A stretch of 64,000 bases of DNA from NCBI GenBank assembly GCA_020725865.1, contig DYEC01000001.1, positions 124,001 to 188,000 on the forward strand, given 5' to 3'. Made by a program: the position numbers and the translations under genes. The DNA is from Anaerolinea sp. GTDB lineage: Bacteria > Chloroflexota > Anaerolineae > Anaerolineales > Anaerolineaceae. How positions within the stretch are numbered: the stretch's first letter is position 1; each line of letters starts with the position of its first letter. The notes under the pieces were generated by a model. It was given only the letters and a program-made list of their open reading frames with translations. It did no database searches and had not been told where the DNA came from. Below, piece after piece: positions 41,018 through 48,586 of this stretch.

Positions 41018-41458
41018 ATGACAATTGGTGTGATGTTGCGTGATGTATTGAAGTCTTTGTTCAAGCGACCGGTGACAGAACTGTACCCATTTGAGCGTAA
41101 AACAGTTCCTTTGGAGCTGCGCGCTGAATTAACATGGGATCCAACCAAGTGTTCGGGTTGCCAGCTTTGCATTAAAGACTGTCCTGCCGGGGCGATTGAG
41201 CTGGTGGTTCTGGATAAAGTGAACAAGCGCTTTGTCATGCGTTATCATAGGGACCGCTGTGTATATTGTGCCCAATGCGTGCAAAGCTGTCGTTTCAACT
41301 GCCTGAATATGACTAATGAGCAGTGGGAACATGCGGCTTTGAGTAAAGAGCCTTTTGTTGTTCATTATGGCAGGGATGAGGATGTCCAATTTCTCCTGGA
41401 GAAGGCTGCTAAGGAAGGCGTTGAAGAATGCCCGGATCAGCCGACGGACCCTAACTAA
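41018..41458 (+). CDS. Ferredoxin-like subunit with two [4Fe-4S] sites (NuoI/MbhN type)
   Basis: This is a peripheral electron-entry subunit of 146 residues. Two cluster motifs are visible: CSGCQLCIKDCPAG near residue 45 and CVYCAQCVQSCRF near residue 80. The N-terminal LKSLFKRPVTELYPFE resembles NuoI. No NADH-oxidising (NuoEFG) or formate-oxidising gene is in the operon, so reduced ferredoxin is the likely donor. That is inference from group 4 enzymes. Its 3' end overlaps the protease gene. Confidence 0.93.
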   Translation: MTIGVMLRDVLKSLFKRPVTELYPFERKTVPLELRAELTWDPTKCSGCQLCIKDCPAGAIELVVLDKVNKRFVMRYHRDRCVYCAQCVQSCRFNCLNMTNEQWEHAALSKEPFVVHYGRDEDVQFLLEKAAKEGVEECPDQPTDPN

Positions 41459-41918
41459 CACAAAATCATCCTCTTTCCTGGCAATTCTTGGTCTTGGCAA
41501 TGAATTTAACGGTGATGATGCAGCAGGGGTGTGTGTCGCACGCGCCTTGCAAGAACGTGTTCCAGCATCCTCGCGAGTTCTAATCATTGATGCGGGGCTT
41601 GCGCCGGAGAACTTTACCGCCACTCTGCGCCGCTTTCACCCTGCGTTAGTAATCATGGTGGATGCTGTTGATATGGGAGAAATTCCTGGTTCTATTGCCT
41701 GCCTGCAGTGGTGGGAAGGAAAGGGCTGGAGCGGTTCGACACACACCCTGCCTCCAAACGTATTGGCGGAGTTTCTTATCCGAGAGTTGGGTTGCCGCAT
41801 ATTGTTGCTGGCTATTCAGGTCTCGCAAACAGCTTTTGATACGCCGCTTTCTGAACCGGTGAAAAAAGCTGTCGAGACAGTTGTGAGGGAGCTATCAGGT
41901 TGGATAAGTGAGCAATGA
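41421..41918 (+). CDS. HycI-type hydrogenase maturation endopeptidase
   Basis: This cytoplasmic nickel-dependent protease trims the C-terminal tail of the hydrogenase large subunit after nickel is inserted. ILGLGNEFNGDDAAGVCVARAL near residue 20 has the metal-binding Glu/Asp region, LVIMVDAVDMGEIPGS follows, and HTLPPNVLAEFL carries the His. I favour TTG 41421 (AAGGAAGG upstream, 165 residues); ATG 41382 is possible and would lengthen the overlap with the previous gene. It is the last gene of the hydrogenase operon and matches the predicted tail on the large subunit. The hyp maturation genes are not in the window. Confidence 0.9.
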   Translation: MKNARISRRTLTNTKSSSFLAILGLGNEFNGDDAAGVCVARALQERVPASSRVLIIDAGLAPENFTATLRRFHPALVIMVDAVDMGEIPGSIACLQWWEGKGWSGSTHTLPPNVLAEFLIRELGCRILLLAIQVSQTAFDTPLSEPVKKAVETVVRELSGWISEQ

Positions 41919-42065
41919 TTTTTCCCCACACACTGTACAATGGTTAGGTGAATCAGTTTTGGATTTAGGAAGGAAAACACTATCATAAAGTGACATACTT
42001 CCTGATAATATCTACCAGATAGGATAAAATAACATACAAAACGGACAATATATTGTGAGCTGAGG

Positions 42066-43226
42066 ATGGATACTTCTTTCATTGAGTTATCAGCAGAAAG
42101 AGAAAAAACCTGGGCAGCGTTGACCTCTGTGGTCGCTGCGGTGGGTTTAACGAGTTTTAAGATTGTCGTTGGCATTGCCACCGGTAGTCTTGGTATTCTG
42201 GCTGAAGCAGCCCATTCCGGGTTAGACTTGGTGGCAGCATTAGTGACGTTCCTAGCGGTACGTCTTTCAGGTAAGCCGGCAGATCAAGAGCATCGTTATG
42301 GTCATGGCAAAATTGAAAACCTATCTGCCTTATTTGAGACCTTCCTGTTGTTGATAACCTGTGTATGGATTATTTACGAGGCTATCAACCGATTGTTTTT
42401 CAAGGAAGTGATGGTTGAGGCTTCTATTTGGGCTTTTATTGTTATGGTGGTGTCCATTATTATTGATTTCTCGCGTTCGCGGGTGCTTTATCGTGCCGCT
42501 AGAAAACACAATAGCCAGGCTTTAGAGGCAGATGCGCTTCATTTTTCAACTGATATTTGGAGTTCTTCGGTAGTTATTCTGGGATTGATTGGTGTTTTGA
42601 TTGCCAGAAAAGTTCCTGGTTTGCAATATCTGACTAAGGCAGATGCAGTGGCAGCTCTTGGGGTGGCGCTAATTGTAATTTATGTCAGCGTAAAGCTTGG
42701 GTTACGGACAATCCACGGATTGCTGGATACAGCGCCAGAAGGAATGGCAGAAAAAGTCAAGCAGGTTGTAGAGGCGCTACCCGGGGTGGTGGATTGCCAC
42801 AATATCCGAATGCGTTATTCCGGACCTTACTTATTTGTGGATGTACATGTATTGCTGGAAGGAGGACAAACACTGGAAGAAGCCCACGCTTTGACAGAGG
42901 CGATTGAAAAAGCTATTTGCCAAGCGTTACCGGCTTCGGATGTAACCGTGCATCCTGAACCGGTATTACAAGCGGATGCGCCGCACATCGCAGAGCAAAT
43001 TACCGATGCTGTGGAAGCACTGCCGGGTGTGAAAGATTGCCATGAGGTGCAAGCGCATTATCATGGTTCCAAGTTGTATATCAGTGCGCATGTCCTGCTG
43101 GATGGCGACCAGAACCTGAATGATGCACATGCGATCACTGAGAGTATTGAGAAAACCATCCTGAACCTGATGCCGGATGCAGAAGTGAGCATTCATCCAG
43201 AGCCAGCATTGATATCAGCGGAGTGA
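42066..43226 (+). CDS. Cation diffusion facilitator with duplicated C-terminal domain
   Basis: This is a divalent metal exporter (CDF family) of 386 residues with six helices. The metal site is formed by AEAAHSGLDLVAAL (helix 2: H and D) and EADALHFSTDIWSS (helix 5: D, H, D), with HRYGHGKIENLSAL between. Two cytosolic ferredoxin-like domains follow in tandem: VVEALPGVVDCHNIRMRYSG and AVEALPGVKDCHEVQAHYHG mark the start of each, and both end in a HPEP motif. Most CDF proteins have one such domain. The metal is likely Zn, Fe or Mn; the sequence does not decide. Confidence 0.92.
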   Translation: MDTSFIELSAEREKTWAALTSVVAAVGLTSFKIVVGIATGSLGILAEAAHSGLDLVAALVTFLAVRLSGKPADQEHRYGHGKIENLSALFETFLLLITCVWIIYEAINRLFFKEVMVEASIWAFIVMVVSIIIDFSRSRVLYRAARKHNSQALEADALHFSTDIWSSSVVILGLIGVLIARKVPGLQYLTKADAVAALGVALIVIYVSVKLGLRTIHGLLDTAPEGMAEKVKQVVEALPGVVDCHNIRMRYSGPYLFVDVHVLLEGGQTLEEAHALTEAIEKAICQALPASDVTVHPEPVLQADAPHIAEQITDAVEALPGVKDCHEVQAHYHGSKLYISAHVLLDGDQNLNDAHAITESIEKTILNLMPDAEVSIHPEPALISAE

Positions 43227-43241
43227 AGACACTTAAAATTT

Positions 43242-44129
43242 TTAGACCTTTAATTGTTCTCCAGCTAGCATTTCGATAATCCCAATCACGGCGGAATTGT
43301 CTAATTCGCCCATGCCTGCCTGAACCATCGCTTTGAACAATTGGGTGTGAAGCGAGGCGGATGGCAGGGGAATCCCGTATTCCTGTGCTGTTTCCATAAT
43401 GATCCCCATGTCTTTTGACTGCATATAGGCTTTAAATTGAGCTGTTCGATTGCCAGCAAATAACCTTTGGGGTTTGACATCCAGTGTCCAGCATTGAGCG
43501 GCGCCGCCTTGAATGGCTTCAACCACTTTGCGGGGGTCAGCTCCAGCCTTTTGGGCAAAGATGAGCAACTCGCCCATAGCAACCATCTGCGCGGCGACCA
43601 TAATCTGATTGGCTGCTTTTGCGATTTGTCCGGCACCAGTGTCACCTACGTGGGTAATGGTTTTCCCAATTGCTTCCAGTATTGGGCGCACTTCCTCCAG
43701 GACGTCAGCAGATCCGCCGACCATGATTGTCAAGGTTCCTTGTTCCGCGCCGATCTTGCCGCCGCTGACCGGCGCATCCAGGAATCGAATTCCTCGTTCT
43801 GCCAGACGGGCAGCAATATGACGGGCGGTGGCTGGCTTGATGGTGGAGTTGTCCACATAAATCAGGCCCTCATGCCCGCCAGCAATAATCCCATTGTCGC
43901 CAAGTGACACCTTTTCTACGTCAGGAGAATCTGGCAAGTTAGTGAATATTACATCCACCTGAGCGGCTACTTCGGCGGGCGTGGAAGCCGATTTTGCTCC
44001 CATAGCCACCAGTTCCTCAACTGCCGCCTTACTGCGATTATGAACCGTTAAAGGAAAACCGGCTTTCAGAATGTTTCTCGCCATCGGTTTTCCCATTAAT
44101 CCCAGACCAATGTATCCAACACGTTTCAT
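43242..44129 (-). CDS. Beta-hydroxyacid dehydrogenase (2-hydroxy-3-oxopropionate reductase-like)
   Basis: This NAD(P)-dependent enzyme of the 3-hydroxyisobutyrate dehydrogenase/GarR family has 295 residues. The ATG at 44129 follows GAGGAGG. The Rossmann motif is VGYIGLGLMGKPMARNIL, the following NRSK (Asn-Arg) favours NADP, the substrate loop is FLDAPVSGGKIGAEQGTLTI, and the catalytic Lys region is GAGQIAKAANQI near residue 168. AGADPRKVVEAI lies in the C-terminal helical domain. The substrate may be tartronate semialdehyde, 3-hydroxyisobutyrate or a similar acid. It follows the kinase gene in the same direction, after a strong hairpin. Confidence 0.93.
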   Translation of the reverse strand: MKRVGYIGLGLMGKPMARNILKAGFPLTVHNRSKAAVEELVAMGAKSASTPAEVAAQVDVIFTNLPDSPDVEKVSLGDNGIIAGGHEGLIYVDNSTIKPATARHIAARLAERGIRFLDAPVSGGKIGAEQGTLTIMVGGSADVLEEVRPILEAIGKTITHVGDTGAGQIAKAANQIMVAAQMVAMGELLIFAQKAGADPRKVVEAIQGGAAQCWTLDVKPQRLFAGNRTAQFKAYMQSKDMGIIMETAQEYGIPLPSASLHTQLFKAMVQAGMGELDNSAVIGIIEMLAGEQLKV

Positions 44130-44152
44130 AAAAACCTCCTCGTTTATCAATT

Positions 44153-44178
44153 TTCACGCCGCCAAACGGCGGCGTGAA
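44153..44178 (-). promoter_or_regulatory. Hairpin between the kinase gene and the dehydrogenase gene
   Basis: TTCACGCCGCC (44153-44163) and GGCGGCGTGAA (44168-44178) form a perfect 11-bp stem with a four-base loop. Read leftward it is followed by AAATTGATAAA and not by a U run, so it may be an mRNA boundary or processing site more than a full terminator. Confidence 0.55.
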
Positions 44179-44204
44179 GGTATTAAAGAAATTTTTGATG
44201 AATC

Positions 44205-46634
44205 TTAAGGCGCCACGAGCAGGACATCGTCAAACTCAAACACAGCCGATTCGCCTGCATTGCTGATTCCGGCAAACAATGCAGTAATGCCACCACTTAG
44301 ACGGCTGTCATCCAATGTATAGACAGTGGCGCCATTGATTTCAAAGGTGTACCGTTTTTGTCTGGCGATCATGGTAAGGGTGTTCCAGTTGTTTGGCTGA
44401 ATGGCAGTAGATTTCGTACTATTCTTTAGGGTGGTCCAATTATTGTCTATCCAGACGTAGACGGAGTAGGTTTGAGGGACATCATCTACCTGAAATACAT
44501 AGAATTCTTCATTGTCTTCGTTATACCGAAACACAAAGCCATATTGGGCATTTTGTGTCCCGCTAGCACGGCGGAACTCTGCGCTGAAGCCGAATTGTTC
44601 CAATGAAGGTGCGTCAGAGTATATGAAATCGTAGTGAATAAACCCCTTATTCGCTTTTAGCTCCCAAATCAGTTTACCATCCTCTATTCGCTTTTTCTGA
44701 TAATTCCACTCATCTTCTTGTTCACCAAGGGGAATAATTTGATCGCGCTCAAAGTTATCACAGTAATATGGTTTCATATTTAGTTTTGCCAGGCTCGCGG
44801 AATTGATTTGACGGGCGCAGGCGTTTAATTCGTCGGCTATTTGTTGAGCAGTCTTAACAGTCACGTTGTAGATGGTAGTTATAGTACCAGCTTGAAAATC
44901 TGACTCGCCGTCATTGATTGGTTTGAGGAAAGTTGTCGTCTGAGTGATGGTATATTTTCCTGCCTTCCAGTCTTTCAGTAAAAGGTGACGGGTATGGCAT
45001 TGCAACGATTCCTGTGTGGTGTACTGTCCAAACACGATGGATGGATCTACATTTCTGCCATTTATTGCGAAAACAATCTGCATATTAGATAGGTTGCTGT
45101 CAAGAATTTCTCTGGTTGTAGCACACCAGCCGTAATTGACAAAAGCCCGGTCGTTTTCCTTAAGCGTCACTGTATAGGTAAGCTTGCTCCCAACTCGATT
45201 GCGCTCTTCATAAGAGTAGCTTTCTTCTGCCAGAGCTCGTAAATTGGACACATCTTCATAAAGAGCATTGTTTGTTTCGTTGTAATCTGCAATTACCGGT
45301 CCTTCGACTGGCTCAGTCGCTAAAGATGCCTCGCGGGTTGGTGTTGCGATGACGGGTTGGGTTTTTGTCGAAGTGGTTACCATGACAATTGGTGCTGTTG
45401 CAGTGGCAGACTGTGGGAATAGCGGGATCAAGGCGCCCGCACCAATACATACTAGGGCGATTAGTGCAATCCCTCCCACAATACCGCCGATGACCAGCCA
45501 GAGGGTAAAATTTTTTCTCTTTGTTTCCTGAAGCTGGGGAGGGGCTTTCATGACCGGTTGTGAGGGTGTAGGAGCAAAAGCGGGTGGCGGGGGTGGCGCA
45601 AGGGGTTGTTGTTCCGGAATAATATATGGGGAAGATGGTGTCCTAACAGGTTGTGAGGGGGTTTCCGAAAGTGCGGGCGCAGAGGGTATTGATGACGGTT
45701 GTGGTTTCACAGGGGGTGGCGGAAAAACTGGCTGAGGCGTGGTTTGAGTGATGGTTGCTTCGAGCGCTTTGTCTTTCTTGATAGTCATTTGCTCGGTTTC
45801 AACCCGTGCCTGATAGAGAATTTTTTCCAAAGCTTTAGCAAAGGTTGCCATGTCCTGATAACGGTCCTCAGGTCTCTTTGCCAGAGCTTTAAAGATAATA
45901 TTCTCTATTTCGACGGGAAGTTCAGGGACATATGTTGTCGGGCGCGGCAGAGGTTCTGTGATATGCTTGATGACCACTGCCATTGGTGTATCTGCTTGAA
46001 AGGGACGGCGTCCGGTGATCAATTCGTAGAAAACCACACCTAAAGCATAGATGTCAGCCCGTCGGTCAACCGGTAACCCCTGTCCCTGTTCCGGCGCCAT
46101 GTATTCCGGTGTGCCAATTCCAACCCCTGTACCTGTCAATTGCAATTGACTGTCTGCTTCAAGGATTTTGGCAATACCGAAGTCAGTAAGCATGGGCTGC
46201 CCAGACTCATTGAGCAGGATATTGGCTGGTTTTACATCCCGATGAACAATATTCAGGTTATGAGCATAATCCAATGCCTGAGCAATCGGTAAGATTAATT
46301 TGATAGCTTCGGGCCAGGGCATGGGTTTTCCAAGTTTCGCTTTCAATGTGCCGCCTGGAAGATATTCCATTACCAGGTATGGCAAACCCCCTTCCTCGCC
46401 ATAGTCATGCACTTTAACAATATTGGGGTGCGAAAGACGTGCCAGAGCTTTCGCTTCCCGCTCAAAACGCAAGAGGAACATCTCTTTATCATATTGACCA
46501 AAGGTGATGACTTTGATGGCAACGAAACGCTCCAGCCGAGTGTCAAATGCTTTATAGACGGCTGCCATTCCCCCTTCGCCGAGCTGTTCAATGATGTGAT
46601 AGCGGCCCAGGTCCTTGCCTGTTAGATTCGCCAT
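44205..46634 (-). CDS. Transmembrane Ser/Thr protein kinase with lectin-like extracellular domain
   Basis: This PknB-type eukaryotic-like kinase has 809 residues. The kinase domain (about 10-275) has YHIIEQLGEGGMAAVYKAFD, the ATP lysine in VAIKVI, HRDVKPANILL, DFGIAKI and GTPEYMAPEQ, all intact. A Pro-rich cytoplasmic linker (about 305-385) leads to one membrane helix (LWLVIGGIVGGIALIALVCIG). The outer part has a region with CATTREI and QCHTRHLLL, which may form a disulfide, and a C-terminal beta-sandwich (about 640-805): FGFSAEFRRASGTQNAQYGF, NWNTLTMIARQKRYTFEING. That part resembles LamG/DUF1080-type lectin folds and may sense a glycan or surface ligand. Confidence 0.93.
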   Translation of the reverse strand: MANLTGKDLGRYHIIEQLGEGGMAAVYKAFDTRLERFVAIKVITFGQYDKEMFLLRFEREAKALARLSHPNIVKVHDYGEEGGLPYLVMEYLPGGTLKAKLGKPMPWPEAIKLILPIAQALDYAHNLNIVHRDVKPANILLNESGQPMLTDFGIAKILEADSQLQLTGTGVGIGTPEYMAPEQGQGLPVDRRADIYALGVVFYELITGRRPFQADTPMAVVIKHITEPLPRPTTYVPELPVEIENIIFKALAKRPEDRYQDMATFAKALEKILYQARVETEQMTIKKDKALEATITQTTPQPVFPPPPVKPQPSSIPSAPALSETPSQPVRTPSSPYIIPEQQPLAPPPPPAFAPTPSQPVMKAPPQLQETKRKNFTLWLVIGGIVGGIALIALVCIGAGALIPLFPQSATATAPIVMVTTSTKTQPVIATPTREASLATEPVEGPVIADYNETNNALYEDVSNLRALAEESYSYEERNRVGSKLTYTVTLKENDRAFVNYGWCATTREILDSNLSNMQIVFAINGRNVDPSIVFGQYTTQESLQCHTRHLLLKDWKAGKYTITQTTTFLKPINDGESDFQAGTITTIYNVTVKTAQQIADELNACARQINSASLAKLNMKPYYCDNFERDQIIPLGEQEDEWNYQKKRIEDGKLIWELKANKGFIHYDFIYSDAPSLEQFGFSAEFRRASGTQNAQYGFVFRYNEDNEEFYVFQVDDVPQTYSVYVWIDNNWTTLKNSTKSTAIQPNNWNTLTMIARQKRYTFEINGATVYTLDDSRLSGGITALFAGISNAGESAVFEFDDVLLVAP

Positions 46635-46802
46635 AATCTGCTCCTAAATTTATCAAAACGATAAGCCCAGTACAAAATTATTATACACTCAAGACATCCG
46701 AAAAATCATTCTGTTCAAGGACTACCTCATGGTTAATCTTCTGAAAAATGATTTGTTTCACTTTGCCCATGTTACAATCATCAAAAAAGTTAAGGATCAA
46801 AA

Positions 46803-48512
46803 ATGGAGAGAAAAGTTCCCACGACTGCCTCAGAAGAAATTGAGCTGTATTTGCGAACAATTTATTCGTTGTTACGCTCAACGACAGACGTGCAGATTCG
46901 TACCTTAGAAGAGGTGCATACAGCCACAAATTCTTTGTTGCATCCTGGAGCGCGTAGCGAGCAGCCGGATGTTTCTGCCCTGATATATACATGGCTGCGT
47001 TTGCCGGACATTGTGCATGAGGTGCGGTCGGTCGTTATGGGGCAAAGCACGCAGGTTTTCGCCCGACATGGTTTTGTAGATGTTGAAAATTGGTGTGAAA
47101 CACCGGCGCGTGCTCGAAGACGGCGCTTTTTGTTCGATGGACGGGATACACTGGCTTGTTTTATTGCCAGTCGTTCGGACATTGATGATCTGGTACCCTC
47201 TCTAACTGCTTACCAAATCGAATGGAATAAGCTGCACTGGCTGTTGAAGCAATGCCCACCGCGGTTGTTGCAGGAAAATCATCAGGTGGATTCGGAAGAG
47301 TTTATCGCGCTTGCGGAACATCTGAAAATGTCTTTGGATGACCTGACGCGATTACAAACAGTTTGGGGTAAAGATTTTCAAAAGTGGTTGTTGTTGATTG
47401 CCAAGAAGAAGATGGATTTGCGAATTCGGTTGCTCGAGGGATCATTGACCGAGTACTGGCGTGCGACGCGCGCCTGGCTGGATAACATTGAGCGCGAGTG
47501 CCCCGGATTGACTGAACGACCGGTGTACTTTATCTCCAGTAATACTCACAGTGTGGTCAATCTGTTGACTGGTTTTGCAGCGCAAAACCAAGCAAAGCTA
47601 ATTCGCTTCCTGGAGCATAGCGATGACCGTGACCTGCTTCAGGAGTGGAATGATATTCAGAAAAATCAGGTGCCATCTAGCGCAAGCAATTTTTTATACT
47701 ACGTACTTAAAAAATACCAGCAGACCCCTGAGGGGCAGAGCTTGATCATTGCTCAACGAGACTATGAGCGGGAACATGGCATCAAACGCGTGGCAAGTGT
47801 TCATACCCTGGATATTGAGGCTCAGGTCATTGATCTTTGTTGTCTGGATCCGCAGATGATTGACCCTCGTTTATCGCAGGATGATTTTGAGTTTCTGCGC
47901 GGGAGCGATGCATTGATCTTCAATATTGACTATCCCCTTGGCCTGGCTGCTTATAACATCTTGGCAAAAGTTGCTGAGCACTTTGGGCCAATTCTTGGGG
48001 TTTATGTTATGGGAAAAGCAGCCACAATGAATGGGCGAATTGGGGATGTAATGGTCCCAAATGTTGTACAAGATGAGCATTCATTAAACACCTATCTTTT
48101 TCAAAATGCTTTCACAGGGGCTGATGTATCGCCTTATCTGGTTTATGGGACGGTATTGGACAATCAAAAAACACTCAGCGTTCTTGGGACGTTTCTGCAG
48201 AATGCCGAAATTATGGATGTGATGTACCGAGAAGGGTATACCGATATTGAGATGGAGGCTGGACCTTACCTTTCGGCTGTGTATGAGATGTACCGTCCAA
48301 AACGACATCCCGTTAATGAAATTGTCAACCTGTATGGGGTACCATTTGATATTGGGATTTTGCATTATGCTTCAGATAAACCGCTTAGTAAAGGCAAGAA
48401 CCTTGGTGCAGGGACGCTATCCTATTTTGGAATGGACTCAACTTACGCCTGTTCAGTGGCGATACTGAAAAGGATCGTTGAAAAGGAGCGTCAGCGGTTG
48501 AAAAGATTGTAA
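46803..48512 (+). CDS. Uncharacterised protein with nucleoside-phosphorylase-like C-terminal region
   Basis: I do not recognise a characterised family for this 569-residue protein; it may belong to a DUF known in Chloroflexota. The N-terminal 320 residues look helical and charged, without a signal peptide or zinc motif. The C-terminal part (about 335-560) resembles purine/uridine phosphorylases: GPILGVYVMGKAATMNGRIG followed by GDVMVPNVVQDEHS, and YTDIEMEAGPYLSAVYEM in place of the usual EMEaaal strand. LGAGTLSYFGMDSTYACS is near the end. A phosphorylase or nucleosidase activity is inferred, not shown. It is divergent from the membrane kinase. Confidence 0.75.
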   Translation: MERKVPTTASEEIELYLRTIYSLLRSTTDVQIRTLEEVHTATNSLLHPGARSEQPDVSALIYTWLRLPDIVHEVRSVVMGQSTQVFARHGFVDVENWCETPARARRRRFLFDGRDTLACFIASRSDIDDLVPSLTAYQIEWNKLHWLLKQCPPRLLQENHQVDSEEFIALAEHLKMSLDDLTRLQTVWGKDFQKWLLLIAKKKMDLRIRLLEGSLTEYWRATRAWLDNIERECPGLTERPVYFISSNTHSVVNLLTGFAAQNQAKLIRFLEHSDDRDLLQEWNDIQKNQVPSSASNFLYYVLKKYQQTPEGQSLIIAQRDYEREHGIKRVASVHTLDIEAQVIDLCCLDPQMIDPRLSQDDFEFLRGSDALIFNIDYPLGLAAYNILAKVAEHFGPILGVYVMGKAATMNGRIGDVMVPNVVQDEHSLNTYLFQNAFTGADVSPYLVYGTVLDNQKTLSVLGTFLQNAEIMDVMYREGYTDIEMEAGPYLSAVYEMYRPKRHPVNEIVNLYGVPFDIGILHYASDKPLSKGKNLGAGTLSYFGMDSTYACSVAILKRIVEKERQRLKRL

Positions 48513-48526
48513 CCGCACAAATAAGT

Positions 48527-48563
48527 GGTCAGGGACCACCTGTTTGACACGCAGTCCCTGACC
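48527..48563. terminator. Hairpin between convergent genes
   Basis: GGTCAGGGAC (48527-48536) and GTCCCTGACC (48554-48563) form a perfect 10-bp stem with a 17-base loop between the 46803 gene and valS. Flanking U runs are short on both strands, so it is only a likely two-way terminator. Confidence 0.45.
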
Positions 48564-48586
48564 CTCTTAAAATCTTCTCGTTATCT

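Noticed and set aside
33437-41918. Respiratory complex I (nuo) operon
   Set aside because: The large subunit keeps both NiFe cysteine pairs, the small subunit has CxxC and not adjacent cysteines, NuoEFG are missing and a HycI protease is present.
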